From positions 1-64,000 of the forward strand of contig SAQG01000015.1 in the NCBI GenBank assembly GCA_004020315.1: DNA of 64,000 nucleotides, in the 5' to 3' direction. Within the stretch, counting starts at the first letter, position 1, and every line of letters begins with the position of its first letter. This document shows, piece after piece, positions 16,863 to 25,667 of this stretch. Position numbers and translations under genes: made by a program. The notes below the pieces were generated by a model that saw only the letters and a program-made list of their open reading frames with translations, was not told the DNA's origin and made no database searches. The stretch is from Mesorhizobium sp. GTDB taxonomy: Bacteria > Pseudomonadota > Alphaproteobacteria > Rhizobiales > Rhizobiaceae.

Positions 16863-18428
16863 CTACCACCACTTTTCCGGCTGGAACGTGCCCGCCGCCT
16901 GTTCGATGACATGGGCGGTCTGGAACAAAGTTTCCTCGTCGAAGGGCCGGCCGATCAGCTGCAGGCCGAGCGGAAGGCCCTTGGCGTCCAGCCCTGCAGG
17001 CACGGCGATGCCCGGCAGTCCAGCCATGTTCACCGTCACCGTGAAGATGTCATTGAGGTACATCTTGACCGGGTCGGCGGCCATGTCCTCGTCGGCGATG
17101 CCGAAGGCCGCCGACGGCGTTGCCGGTGTCAGGATGACATCGACGCCGGCCGCGAATGCATTTTCGAAATCCCGCTTGATGAGATTCCGCACCTTCTGCG
17201 CCTGCAGATAGTAGGCATCGTAGTAGCCGGCGGAGAGGACATAGGTGCCGATCATGATGCGGCGCTTGACTTCACGGCCGAAGCCGGCGGCGCGGGTCTT
17301 CTCGTACATGTCGACGATGTCCTTGCCCGGCACGCGCAATCCATAGCGGACGCCGTCATAGCGAGCGAGGTTCGACGAGGCTTCGGCGGGCGCGACGATG
17401 TAGTAGGCCGGCAGCGCGTATTTGGTATGCGGAAGCGAAATGTCGACGATCTCGGCGCCGGCGTCTTTCAGCCAGGCAATACCTTGCTGCCACAGCGCCT
17501 CGATCTCCTCGGGCATGCCGTCGACGCGGTATTCCCTGGGAATGCCGACCTTCATGCCCCTGATCGGCTTGCCGATCGCCGCCTCGTAATCCGGCACCGG
17601 CCGGTCGACCGAGGTGGTGTCCTTCGGATCGACCGAGGCCATCGATTTCAAGAGGATCGCGGCGTCACGCACGTCGCGGGCGATCGGACCGGCCTGGTCG
17701 AGCGACGAAGCGAAGGCGACAATGCCCCAGCGCGAGCAGCGGCCGTAGGTCGGCTTGATGCCGACCGTGCCGGTGAAGGCTGCAGGCTGGCGGATCGAAC
17801 CGCCGGTGTCGGTGGCGGTGGCGCCGGCACACAGGAGCGCCGAAACGGCGGAGGCCGAGCCACCCGAAGAGCCGCCCGGCACGAGCTGGGCGTTGTCCAG
17901 CGTGCGCGCGGTCCTGGTGCCACCGGCCGAGACGAAACCGCCATCGCCCTGATGCGTGGTCGGCATCACCACCGTGTCGAGGCGCGATCGCCGCCACGGA
18001 TTGACGACGGGGCCGTAGTAGGAGGTCTCGTTGGACGAGCCCATAGCGAACTCGTCCATGTTGAGCTTGCCGAGCATGACGGCGCCGTCAGCCCACAGAT
18101 TGGCAGTGACGGTCGATTCGTAGTGCGGCTTGAACCCATCCAGCACATGGCTGCAGGCCTGGGTGTGGATGCCTTCGGTGCCGAACAGGTCCTTAATCCC
18201 GAGCGGTATGCCTTCGAGCGACCCGCCCTCGCCCTTCGCCAGCTTCGCGTCCGAGGCCTTGGCCATGTCGCGCGCCTTGTCATCGGTAACGACGACATAG
18301 GCGTTAAGTGTCGGATTGGCCCGCTCGATCGCCGACAGATAGGCTTCGGTGATCTCGGTTGCGGTGATTTCCTTGGCGCGCAGCTTGGTGCGGGCCTGCG
18401 AAATCGTCAGGTGGGTCAAGTCGCTCAT
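16863..18428 (-). CDS. gatA: Asp-tRNA(Asn)/Glu-tRNA(Gln) amidotransferase subunit A
   Basis: Amidase subunit of the GatCAB complex that supplies ammonia for Glu-tRNA(Gln) and Asp-tRNA(Asn) transamidation. Amidase-signature features are K79 in GIPLGIKD, the GGSSGGSASA block at 186-195 and TDTGGSIRQPAAF. The product is 521 residues, longer than usual (about 485-495), because residues 147-180, between NPWRR and LVPGGSSGG, form an extra segment absent from typical GatA. The start at 18428 overlaps the stop of the GNAT gene by one base. gatB is not in the window. Confidence 0.93.
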   Translation of the reverse strand: MSDLTHLTISQARTKLRAKEITATEITEAYLSAIERANPTLNAYVVVTDDKARDMAKASDAKLAKGEGGSLEGIPLGIKDLFGTEGIHTQACSHVLDGFKPHYESTVTANLWADGAVMLGKLNMDEFAMGSSNETSYYGPVVNPWRRSRLDTVVMPTTHQGDGGFVSAGGTRTARTLDNAQLVPGGSSGGSASAVSALLCAGATATDTGGSIRQPAAFTGTVGIKPTYGRCSRWGIVAFASSLDQAGPIARDVRDAAILLKSMASVDPKDTTSVDRPVPDYEAAIGKPIRGMKVGIPREYRVDGMPEEIEALWQQGIAWLKDAGAEIVDISLPHTKYALPAYYIVAPAEASSNLARYDGVRYGLRVPGKDIVDMYEKTRAAGFGREVKRRIMIGTYVLSAGYYDAYYLQAQKVRNLIKRDFENAFAAGVDVILTPATPSAAFGIADEDMAADPVKMYLNDIFTVTVNMAGLPGIAVPAGLDAKGLPLGLQLIGRPFDEETLFQTAHVIEQAAGTFQPEKWW

Positions 18429-18886
18429 CAGGCAAGGCTCTTTTCGTAAAACACCGACCACTCGGAATCGGGATAGTCCAGCACCGGGCCGCAGCGCGAA
18501 AATCCGGCGCGTTCATAGACGGTCCACGCAGCCGGATGGCGGTCGCCCGTCTCCAGCACCAATCGCTTCAGCCCTTCATTACGAGCCAGCGCTTCGATCC
18601 GCTCGACGATCTTGGCGCCGATCTTGTGTCCACGATGCGAAGGCCGCGTATACATGCGCTTGACCTCGCCGACGGCGCCGTCGTGGCGCTTCAGCGCGCC
18701 GCAGCCGACGGCGAGGCCGTTGTCGCGAGCGATGAAAACGGTTGTGTCGTTGTCGGCCATCTGTTCGACGGTCATGTGATAGCAGTGCTCCGGCGGCGTC
18801 AGTTCCAGCAGCGTGTCGTTGAGCTCCTTAACCAGCCCGCGCACATCGTCCTGCAGCGGCGTCTCGATGGCGATCTCGATTCCCAT
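18428..18886 (-). CDS. GNAT family N-acetyltransferase
   Basis: Single-domain GNAT protein of 152 residues. VGCGALKRHDGAVGEVKRMY leads into RPSHRGHKIGAKIVERIEALA, which holds the acetyl-CoA pyrophosphate-binding R-x-x-G-x-G/K loop, then LVLETGDRHPAAWTVYERAGF. The acceptor is unknown. It is embedded between gatC (7 bases upstream) and gatA (1-base overlap), so it is part of the gat operon in this genome, which hints at, but does not show, a link to translation. Confidence 0.87.
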   Translation of the reverse strand: MGIEIAIETPLQDDVRGLVKELNDTLLELTPPEHCYHMTVEQMADNDTTVFIARDNGLAVGCGALKRHDGAVGEVKRMYTRPSHRGHKIGAKIVERIEALARNEGLKRLVLETGDRHPAAWTVYERAGFSRCGPVLDYPDSEWSVFYEKSLA

Positions 18887-18893
18887 CGGCCCG

Positions 18894-19181
18894 CTACTCC
18901 ACGACCTTCGGAACGAGGAAGAAGTTCTCTTCGGTGGCCGGTGCGTTGGCGACGATGTCGGCCGCCTTGCTGCCGTCGGTGACGACGTCCGGGCGCTTCT
19001 TCATCGCCATCGGGATCACCGAAGTCATCGGCTCGACGCCGGAGACGTCGACCTGGTTCAATTGCTCGACAAAACCGAGAATGGCATTCAACTCGCCGGT
19101 CATGCGCTCGGCATCCTCCTCGCTCACCGCAATACGGGCGAGACGCGCGACGCGCTTCACAGTCTGAAGATCAACGGACAT
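18894..19181 (-). CDS. gatC: Asp-tRNA(Asn)/Glu-tRNA(Gln) amidotransferase subunit C
   Basis: Small 95-residue subunit that wraps GatA and GatB. It begins MSVDLQTVKRVARLARIAVS, has ELNAILGFVEQLNQVDVSGVEP in the middle, and ends ENFFLVPKVVE, all typical of GatC. The ATG at 19181 starts the conserved domain; the longer frame to 19331 has no homology-like content. It is the first gene of gatC-GNAT-gatA on the minus strand. Confidence 0.93.
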   Translation of the reverse strand: MSVDLQTVKRVARLARIAVSEEDAERMTGELNAILGFVEQLNQVDVSGVEPMTSVIPMAMKKRPDVVTDGSKAADIVANAPATEENFFLVPKVVE

Positions 19182-19334
19182 GTTTGTTGTGCCTCGGGAA
19201 AACCAGCCCGCGCTATAGCGGCGCGGCGCGTGCCGCGCAACATGCATCGTGCCGAGAACCGGGCCGGAAGATGTCTGGCAGGGCCACACCGCCGCAGAGG
19301 AAGTAGCTGCCGCTCTTGCTGCTCTCGGCATCCT

Positions 19335-20042
19335 CTACAAGGTGATCGTCTCGCCAATGTTCGGCAATGCCACCTTCACCTCCGATCCGTCCATTCCCGC
19401 TACAAACTTGTCGGCGGTCTGGTCGATGATCGGGAACGTGCCGAAGTGACTGGGAATGACCGTCTCGAACTGAAAGTAACGCCGGCAGGCAAGGGCTGCC
19501 ACCGCGCCACCCATGGTGAAGCGGTCGCCGACCGGCACGATGCCGATCTTTGGCTCATGCAATTCGTTGATCAGCGCCATGTCGGAAAAGATATCGGTGT
19601 CGCCCATATGATAGAGCGTCTTGTCTTCCGGAAAATGCAGGACGAGGCCGCCTGGATTGCCGAGATAGGTGTTCTGGTCATTGTCACCTGGGAACGACGA
19701 TGAATGCAGCGCCTGGACGAAGGTGGTGGTGAAACCGCCGCAATCGATCGTGCCGCCGATATTGCCGGGATTGATCTTCTTGTCGCTGGCGCCCTTGCCG
19801 ACCAGATACATGCAGACTTCGAAATTGGCGACCAGCGTGGCGCCGCTTTTCCCAAGCACTTCCAGCGCACCGCTGATGTGGTCGCTATGGCCATGGGTCA
19901 AAAGGACATGCGTGACCCCTTCCGCCGGCTCTTCCCAGCCGCCCGTCCATGACGGATTGCCGACCAGATAGGGATCGATGAGGATTTTCGCGTCAGCGAT
20001 TTCGATGCGAAATGCGGAATGTCCGTACCAGGTCAGTTTCAT
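19335..20042 (-). CDS. UPF0173 family metal-dependent hydrolase
   Basis: Metallo-beta-lactamase-fold hydrolase of 235 residues. It starts MKLTWYGHSAFRIEIADAKI, carries the metal motif HGHSDH in VLLTHGHSDHISG, and has YHMGDTDIFSDM and IPSHFGTFPII for the later ligands. These match UPF0173 over the full length; the substrate is unknown. The ATG at 20042 is the obvious start, and upstream in-frame sequence belongs to the divergent ruvX region. Confidence 0.88.
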   Translation of the reverse strand: MKLTWYGHSAFRIEIADAKILIDPYLVGNPSWTGGWEEPAEGVTHVLLTHGHSDHISGALEVLGKSGATLVANFEVCMYLVGKGASDKKINPGNIGGTIDCGGFTTTFVQALHSSSFPGDNDQNTYLGNPGGLVLHFPEDKTLYHMGDTDIFSDMALINELHEPKIGIVPVGDRFTMGGAVAALACRRYFQFETVIPSHFGTFPIIDQTADKFVAGMDGSEVKVALPNIGETITL

Positions 20043-20145
20043 GAATGCCTTCCTCGATTTTTGCTTCGCCAAAGGATAGAACGCCGGCAGTGAAATTAAA
20101 GTCCCACAGCGTCTTTTGCGGCGTGTAGTAGTCCAAGGAAAGCCG

Positions 20146-20631
20146 TTGAGCATTATCACCATCGAAGAGTTGCCGGCGCGGCTCAGCGGCGGCAAGACGC
20201 TGGCCGGGCTCGATCTCGGCGACAAGACGATTGGCGTGGCGGTTTCCGACCGGGGCTTTGCCTTCGCCCATCCGCGCCCCGTCATTATGCGCAGGAAATT
20301 CTCGCTGGATGCCGCAACGCTGCTCGCCTTGCTGCAGAAAGAGAATGTCGGTGCCGTGGTGCTCGGCTTGCCGGTCAACATGGACGGGTCGGAAGGCCCG
20401 CGCGCCCAGAAATCCCGCGCCTTCGCCCGCAACATGGCTGGTGTGACCGACCTGCCCTTCGTTTTGTGGGACGAGCGGCTGTCGACGGTAGCGGCCGAGC
20501 GGACGTTGATCGAGATGGATTTTTCACGCCGCAAACGCGCCGGCAAGATCGATTCGGCCGCGGCGGCCTTTATTCTGCAGGGCGTCCTCGACCGGCTTCA
20601 GGCGCTCGGCGTCGGCGCCTGGTCGAAATAG
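20146..20631 (+). CDS. ruvX: Holliday junction resolvase RuvX (YqgF)
   Basis: RNase H-fold nuclease of the YqgF/RuvX family, linked to Holliday junction resolution and 16S rRNA 5' maturation. The sequence has LAGLDLGDKTIGVAVSDRGF with the first catalytic Asp, GLPVNMDGSEGPRA, LWDERLSTVAAER and KIDSAAAAFILQGVLD with the final Asp. The TTG at 20146 is favoured because AAGGAAAG lies just upstream, giving 161 residues. An upstream TTG at 20116 would add ten. Its 3' end overlaps the convergent membrane-protein gene by 34 bases. Confidence 0.9.
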   Translation: MSIITIEELPARLSGGKTLAGLDLGDKTIGVAVSDRGFAFAHPRPVIMRRKFSLDAATLLALLQKENVGAVVLGLPVNMDGSEGPRAQKSRAFARNMAGVTDLPFVLWDERLSTVAAERTLIEMDFSRRKRAGKIDSAAAAFILQGVLDRLQALGVGAWSK

Positions 20632-20909
20632 CGGTCGCGCATTATCCTGATCCAGCCACCGATCACCCGGCGGCGGCGAAACGCCCAAAACGCCACGAGC
20701 AGCAGACTGTCGAGGATGCAGGCCTTTGCCACCATGCCGGGAATGAGCGCCGGATCAAGGCCAAGCATTTCCCCATAGAGCTGGAAGACGAGGTCATGCA
20801 ATTGGCGGCTCAGCATGACGTAGCCGAAATTGATGTCGTTGAGCGACAGGAAGAACCAGCCCCAGAACAGGGCGAGCGGCGCCGCCCATAGCGCGAATAA
20901 GGTGCGCAT
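20598..20909 (-). CDS. Small membrane protein, rhizobial conserved (DUF6105-like)
   Basis: A 103-residue protein starting MRTLFALWAAPLALFWGWFF with two hydrophobic segments (about 4-22 and 62-80) and a basic stretch RRRRVIGGW. It resembles small conserved proteins of rhizobia annotated as DUF6105, but I recognise this only loosely. The function is unknown. The start overlaps the stop of the upstream membrane-protein gene (TGATG at 20907-20911), so translation is likely coupled. Confidence 0.65.
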   Translation of the reverse strand: MRTLFALWAAPLALFWGWFFLSLNDINFGYVMLSRQLHDLVFQLYGEMLGLDPALIPGMVAKACILDSLLLVAFWAFRRRRVIGGWIRIMRDRYFDQAPTPSA

Positions 20910-21487
20910 CAGCGGCCATCCCTCAAGTTTGTGTCCGCCCTCAAGTTTGTGCCCGGACGTCCGGAAATGCGCGAGAGCGCCGAGTTGTGCGCCGCCGCCT
21001 TCGCCATCACATGGGCGGCGTCGCGGATTTCACCGGTGCCCGGAACCGCTGCGGCAAGGGCCGACCGCCGCTCTGCGAGCATGGCGACATAGGACGCCAG
21101 CAGTGCCGCCAATTGCACCGCGACAGCCATGAACAGCCCGTTGACGCCCTGCGTTGCGCCGCCGACGACGATCAGCGACAGTACGCCGGAGGCGGACATG
21201 AAGGCGACCCGCACGACGCTGTCGGTAGCGTCCGGATTTGTCGGGTCGTTAAACAGAGTCTCGACAAAGGCCCAGCAGAACAGCACCGCGACGACAAGCA
21301 GCGCTATGGCAAGCGGTGCCACGACGACGGCGTTTTCGAGGTCGACGAAGCGGGTGTTCTGGACGGCGACGCCGAGCACGCCAAGCGCTGCCGCAACACC
21401 GCGATTCCCGTCGATGCAGATGAACGCCAGCAGGGCGAAAACCACCGCCCAGTGCAAGGCCAGAAAGGAGCTCAATATGTACCGCAT
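20909..21487 (-). CDS. Hypothetical four-helix membrane protein
   Basis: The 192-residue protein begins MRYILSSFLALHWAVVFALL and has about four membrane segments (N-terminal, near 60-80, near 105-125 and 128-150). I do not recognise a family. The C terminus contains an imperfect repeat of the hexapeptide A/G-TNLR encoded by two adjacent 18-base copies. The ATG at 21487 begins the first helix. It is coupled to the downstream small membrane protein by a TGATG overlap, so the two probably form one membrane unit. Confidence 0.65.
   Translation of the reverse strand: MRYILSSFLALHWAVVFALLAFICIDGNRGVAAALGVLGVAVQNTRFVDLENAVVVAPLAIALLVVAVLFCWAFVETLFNDPTNPDATDSVVRVAFMSASGVLSLIVVGGATQGVNGLFMAVAVQLAALLASYVAMLAERRSALAAAVPGTGEIRDAAHVMAKAAAHNSALSRISGRPGTNLRADTNLRDGR
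20920..20955. repeat. Two adjacent 18-base direct repeats at the 3' end of the 20909 gene
   Basis: CCCTCAAGTTTGTGTCCG (20920-20937) is followed directly by CCCTCAAGTTTGTGCCCG (20938-20955), with one mismatch. On the coding strand each copy ends AACTTGAGGG, placing a purine run GAGGG 11 bases before the downstream ATG. Confidence 0.9.
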
Positions 21488-21616
21488 GGCGTTCCTGCTT
21501 CGGTGAACAGGACAGTGGGCTCTGTGGCCCGCCACCGCAACGGAAACCATTTGTTAAGGTTAACGGTCATCCACAGCGGCGCGACAGACGACGGGAAACC
21601 TTCCCGGAGTCCGTTT

Positions 21617-23245
21617 TCAGGTGACCGGCGGATAGAGCGTATCGATAATCATACGCGCGTCATGGCGTGAATCGAGCATGCCATAGGTGTTGCGCCACTG
21701 GCCGGCGAGGCGCGTCTCGACGAAGGCGTCGGCGATCCGCCCTGCCCCCAGCCTGCGAAGCTCCGCGGCCGCCGCCGACAGCGCCAGTTGTTCGGTGAGC
21801 AGACGGGCCGAGCCCTCGTCGGTTGCCGCGACTTGCATTGCCGCTTTGAGCACACCGACGGTGCCGCGTCCGCCGGCGCCGAGATCGCGATCGATGCCGG
21901 CCAGCACCTCCTCGAACAGGCCGGGGGCGCGGCCGAGCACGCGCAGCACGTCGAGCGCCATGACGTTGCCGGATCCCTCCCAGATCGCGTTGACCGGAGC
22001 TTCGCGATAGTAGCGGGCGAGCGGCGCCTCCTCGACATAGCCATTGCCGCCGAGCGATTCCATCGCCTCGTAGAGCAGCGGTGGTGCAATCTTGCAGACC
22101 CAGTATTTGACGACCGGCGTCATGGCGCGAGCAAAGGCCGCCTCGCCGCGGTCGCCGGCCGCCTCGTCGAAGGAGCGCGCCAGTCGGAATGACAGCGCGG
22201 TGGCGGCAGCGACGTCGAGGGCCATGTCGGCCAGCACGCGCTGCATCAGCGGCTGCTCGATCAGATTGGTTCCAAACACCTGACGGTGACGGCTGTGGTG
22301 GACGGCCTCGGCCAGCCCGGCACGCATGATCGCCGACGAGGCGATCGCGCAGTCGAGCCGGGTCAGCGTCACCATGTCCATGATCGTTTTGACGCCTGCC
22401 CCTGGCTCGCCGACCATCTCGCCGATGGCGTTGACGAACTCCACTTCGGACGAGGCGTTAGAGCGGTTGCCGAGCTTGTCCTTCAGCCGCTGGAAGCGGA
22501 AGCCGTTGCCCGAACCATCGCCGAGAATGCGGGGAACGAGAAAGCACGAAAGTCCTTCCGGCGCCTGTCCAAGCACCAGGAACGCATCCGACATCGGCGC
22601 CGACATGAACCATTTGTGGCCGGTCAGCCGATAGAAGCTGCCGCCGGCCCGCTCGGCCCTGGTGACGTTGGCGCGCACGTCGGTGCCGCCCTGCTTCTCC
22701 GTCATACCCATGCCGAGCGTCAGCCCGGTCTTTTCGACCGGCGGCTTCTGGCTGTGGTCGTATTTGCGTGTCGTCACACGCGGCGCCCATTCACGAAACA
22801 GCTTCGGGCTTGCCATCAGCGCAGCCAGCGATGCGCTGGTCATGGTGATGGGACAGAGATGCCCGGTTTCGAGCTCGGCCGTCAGGTAGAAACGGGCGGC
22901 GCGCACCTGATGCCGGCGGCCGATCTCGGCATCGCCATTTTCCCAGACCGACGAATGCAGCCCGTTCGCCACCGACCGGCGCATCAGCGCATGATAGGCT
23001 GGATGGAACTCGACCAGATCGATGCGCCGGCCCTGCCGGTCATGGGTCCTGAGCTTCGGCGTCTCTACATTGGCGAGGCGGGCCAGCTCCTGCGCCTCCT
23101 GCGTCAGCACGAAACGGCCAAGCCCATCGAGATCTTTGCGCACCGGATCGGAAAAACGCTCGGCAAGCTGGATCAGCAACGGATCGCCCCGCCAGGCGTT
23201 GCCGCCTGCCAGCGGCGGCGGCTGGTTCGTCACGTCGTCGGTCAC
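21617..23245 (-). CDS. Acyl-CoA dehydrogenase family protein (AidB-like)
   Basis: FAD-dependent protein of the AidB subgroup of acyl-CoA dehydrogenases. The 542 residues include the AidB-type N-terminal domain (PPLAGGNAWRGDPLL), GLTLGMGMTEKQGGTDVRAN, KWFMSAPMSDAFLVL, LDCAIASSAIMRAGLAEAV and LGGNGYVEEAPLARYYREA with the C-terminal FAD-contact region. E. coli AidB is an alkylation-response protein. Here the role may be alkylation protection or an acyl-CoA reaction, and the sequence alone does not decide. The start is GTG at 23245. Confidence 0.85.
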   Translation of the reverse strand: MTDDVTNQPPPLAGGNAWRGDPLLIQLAERFSDPVRKDLDGLGRFVLTQEAQELARLANVETPKLRTHDRQGRRIDLVEFHPAYHALMRRSVANGLHSSVWENGDAEIGRRHQVRAARFYLTAELETGHLCPITMTSASLAALMASPKLFREWAPRVTTRKYDHSQKPPVEKTGLTLGMGMTEKQGGTDVRANVTRAERAGGSFYRLTGHKWFMSAPMSDAFLVLGQAPEGLSCFLVPRILGDGSGNGFRFQRLKDKLGNRSNASSEVEFVNAIGEMVGEPGAGVKTIMDMVTLTRLDCAIASSAIMRAGLAEAVHHSRHRQVFGTNLIEQPLMQRVLADMALDVAAATALSFRLARSFDEAAGDRGEAAFARAMTPVVKYWVCKIAPPLLYEAMESLGGNGYVEEAPLARYYREAPVNAIWEGSGNVMALDVLRVLGRAPGLFEEVLAGIDRDLGAGGRGTVGVLKAAMQVAATDEGSARLLTEQLALSAAAAELRRLGAGRIADAFVETRLAGQWRNTYGMLDSRHDARMIIDTLYPPVT

Positions 23246-23403
23246 GCATTGTCCTTATCATCACAAGGCCACGAATCCGAAGCCATCAGCGGTTTATAGC
23301 CCAAGCCGCGCGACGCGCGCGACGAAAATACCGGGGAGAAAGGCCGCAATCCAAAGCTGGTGCTTGCAGCCAAAGGTCCTCCACCCTATAGCAGCGCCTT
23401 GAG

Positions 23404-24366
23404 ATGACCGACGCTTCGTCCCTGCCACTCTATCCCCACCGCCATCTTCTGGGCATCCGCGATCTTTCCCCCGCCGACATCGAGCTTTTGCTCGACAGGG
23501 CGGACCGGTCGGTCGCGATCTCGCGGCAGTCGGAGAAGAAGACCTCGACGCTGCGCGGCCGCACCCAGATCAATCTCTTCTACGAAGCTTCGACCCGCAC
23601 GCAATCGTCGTTCGAGCTGGCCGGAAAACGGCTCGGCGCCGACGTCATGAACATGTCGGTGGCAAGCTCTTCGGTGAAGAAGGGCGAGACGCTGATCGAC
23701 ACGGCGATGACGCTGAACGCCATGCGTCCCGACATCCTGATCATCCGCCACCAGTCGGCGGGTGCCGCCGCCCTGCTGGCGCAAAAGGTCGGCTGCTCGG
23801 TGATCAATGCCGGCGACGGCGCCCATGAGCACCCGACGCAGGCGCTGCTCGACGCGCTGACCATCCGCCGCGCCAGAGGCCCGCTGTCGAAGCTGATCGT
23901 GGCGATCTGCGGCGACATCCTGCATTCGCGCGTGGCGCGTTCCAACATCATGCTGCTCAACGCGCTCGGCGCCCAGGTCCGCGTCGTGGCGCCGTCGACG
24001 CTTCTACCTGCAGGCATCGAGAAAATGGGCGTGATCGTCACCCGTTCGATGGCCGAAGGGCTCAAGGACGCGGATGTGGTGATGATGCTGCGGCTGCAGC
24101 GCGAGCGGATGGAAGGCGCCTTCGTACCTTCGGTGCGCGAATACTTCCACTATTTCGGCCTCGATGCCGAGAAGCTGAAGGCGGCCAAGGACGGCGCTCT
24201 GGTCATGCATCCCGGCCCGATGAACCGCGGCGTCGAGATCGCTTCGGAAATCGCCGACGGTCCGCAGAGCGTCATCCAGGAACAGGTGGAAATGGGTGTT
24301 GCCGTGCGCATGGCTGTGATGGAAGCGCTGCTCGATCCCCGCCGCAACCGCGAAGTTGTCCGATGA
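23404..24366 (+). CDS. pyrB: Aspartate carbamoyltransferase catalytic subunit
   Basis: Second step of de novo pyrimidine synthesis, joining carbamoyl phosphate and aspartate. The 320-residue enzyme has the carbamoyl-phosphate loop STRTQSSFELAGKRLGAD, HQSAGAAAL, HEHPTQALLDALTI and the MHPGPMNRGVEI motif near the C terminus. No pyrI regulatory gene is nearby. Instead the next gene is a degenerate dihydroorotase overlapping by 4 bases (ATGA), the class in which a pyrC-like subunit forms a complex with PyrB. Confidence 0.95.
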   Translation: MTDASSLPLYPHRHLLGIRDLSPADIELLLDRADRSVAISRQSEKKTSTLRGRTQINLFYEASTRTQSSFELAGKRLGADVMNMSVASSSVKKGETLIDTAMTLNAMRPDILIIRHQSAGAAALLAQKVGCSVINAGDGAHEHPTQALLDALTIRRARGPLSKLIVAICGDILHSRVARSNIMLLNALGAQVRVVAPSTLLPAGIEKMGVIVTRSMAEGLKDADVVMMLRLQRERMEGAFVPSVREYFHYFGLDAEKLKAAKDGALVMHPGPMNRGVEIASEIADGPQSVIQEQVEMGVAVRMAVMEALLDPRRNREVVR

Positions 24367-25649
24367 GCACCACAGTCTTCAGTCGGGCCCGCATCGTCGA
24401 TCCGTCGCGCGGCATCGACGAGGTCGGCACGGTCATTGTCGAGGGCCGCAAGATCGTCGCTGCCGGCAAGTCGGCCTTGAACCAGGGCACTCCGCAAGAT
24501 GCTACCGTCATCGACTGCGCCGGCAAGGCTGTTATCCCCGGCCTGATCGATGCGCGCGTCTTCATCGGTGAACCGGGCGGCGAGCACCGCGAAACCATCG
24601 CTTCGGCCAGTATGGCGGCGGCCGCCGGCGGCGTCACTTCCATCGTCATGATGCCGGACACCGACCCGGTGATCGACAATGTCGCGCTGGTCGAATTTGT
24701 GCTGCGCACCGCCAAGGATACGGCCATCGTCAACATCTTTCCGGCGGCGGCGATCACCAAGGGCCTCGAAGGCCGCGAGATGACCGAATTCGGCCTCCTG
24801 CGCGAGGCCGGCGCGGTCGCCTTCACTGACGGGCGGCACACTATCGCCAGCGCACTGGTGATGCGCCGCGCGCTGACCTATGCGCGCGATTTCGGCGGCG
24901 TGATCGCGCATGAAACCCAAGACGCCGACCTCGCCTCGTCCGGCGTCATGAACGAAGGCCTCTATGCCAGCTGGCTCGGCCTTGCCGGCATTCCGCGCGA
25001 GGCCGAGTCTATTCCTCTGGAACGTGATCTTGCGCTGGCGCGGCTGACCGGGGGCGCCTATCACGCGGCCAAGATTTCGACGGCCATGGCGGCAAACGCG
25101 GTAACGCGGGCGAAGGCCGACGGCGCGAATGTCACCTCAGGCGTGTCGATCCACAATCTGTCGCTTAACGAGAACGACGTCGGCGAATACCGCACCTTCT
25201 TCCGGCTGACACCGCCGCTGCGCGCCGAGGAAGACCGGCTGGCGATGATCGAGGCGGTCAAGGACGGCACGATCGACATCATCGTCTCCTCGCACGATCC
25301 GCAGGACGTCGACACCAAGCGCCTGCCGTTCGCCGACGCGGCGACCGGTGCCATCGGACTCGAAACGCTGCTGGGTGCGGCGCTGCGGCTCTATCACAAT
25401 GGCGACGTGACGCTGCCTAGATTGGTTGAGACGTTGTCCACCGCGCCGGCAAGACTGTTCGGCTTGCCCGGCGGCACGCTGAAGCCGGGCGCGGTCGCCG
25501 ATCTTGCGCTGGTCGATCTCGACGAGCCATGGGTCGTCAGCGAACGCGGCATCCGTTCGCGCTCGAAAAACACCTGTTTCGAAGGCGCGCGGCTGCAGGG
25601 CAAGGTCTTGCAAACAATGGTGGCGGGCCGCACAGTGTTTTCAGCCTAG
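24363..25649 (+). CDS. Dihydroorotase-like protein, probably non-catalytic PyrC' (PyrX) partner of PyrB
   Basis: The 428-residue amidohydrolase-fold protein aligns with class I dihydroorotases but has lost key residues. The usual HxH metal motif after PGLID reads ARVF at 64-67. The HH pair of the TPHHL-type block reads SIHNLSLNEND. The catalytic TDHAPH block reads SSHDPQD. In Pseudomonas such inactive PyrC' chains hold PyrB in its dodecamer, and rhizobial pyrB-linked homologues have the same look. A separate active pyrC is therefore expected elsewhere in the genome. Overlaps pyrB by ATGA. Confidence 0.88.
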   Translation: MSTTVFSRARIVDPSRGIDEVGTVIVEGRKIVAAGKSALNQGTPQDATVIDCAGKAVIPGLIDARVFIGEPGGEHRETIASASMAAAAGGVTSIVMMPDTDPVIDNVALVEFVLRTAKDTAIVNIFPAAAITKGLEGREMTEFGLLREAGAVAFTDGRHTIASALVMRRALTYARDFGGVIAHETQDADLASSGVMNEGLYASWLGLAGIPREAESIPLERDLALARLTGGAYHAAKISTAMAANAVTRAKADGANVTSGVSIHNLSLNENDVGEYRTFFRLTPPLRAEEDRLAMIEAVKDGTIDIIVSSHDPQDVDTKRLPFADAATGAIGLETLLGAALRLYHNGDVTLPRLVETLSTAPARLFGLPGGTLKPGAVADLALVDLDEPWVVSERGIRSRSKNTCFEGARLQGKVLQTMVAGRTVFSA

Positions 25650-25667
25650 GGCATATCTGGGGGAACA

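Noticed and set aside
16911..18449. Plus-strand frame of 512 codons opposite gatA
   Set aside because: It is a shadow of gatA with no recognisable feature or start signal.
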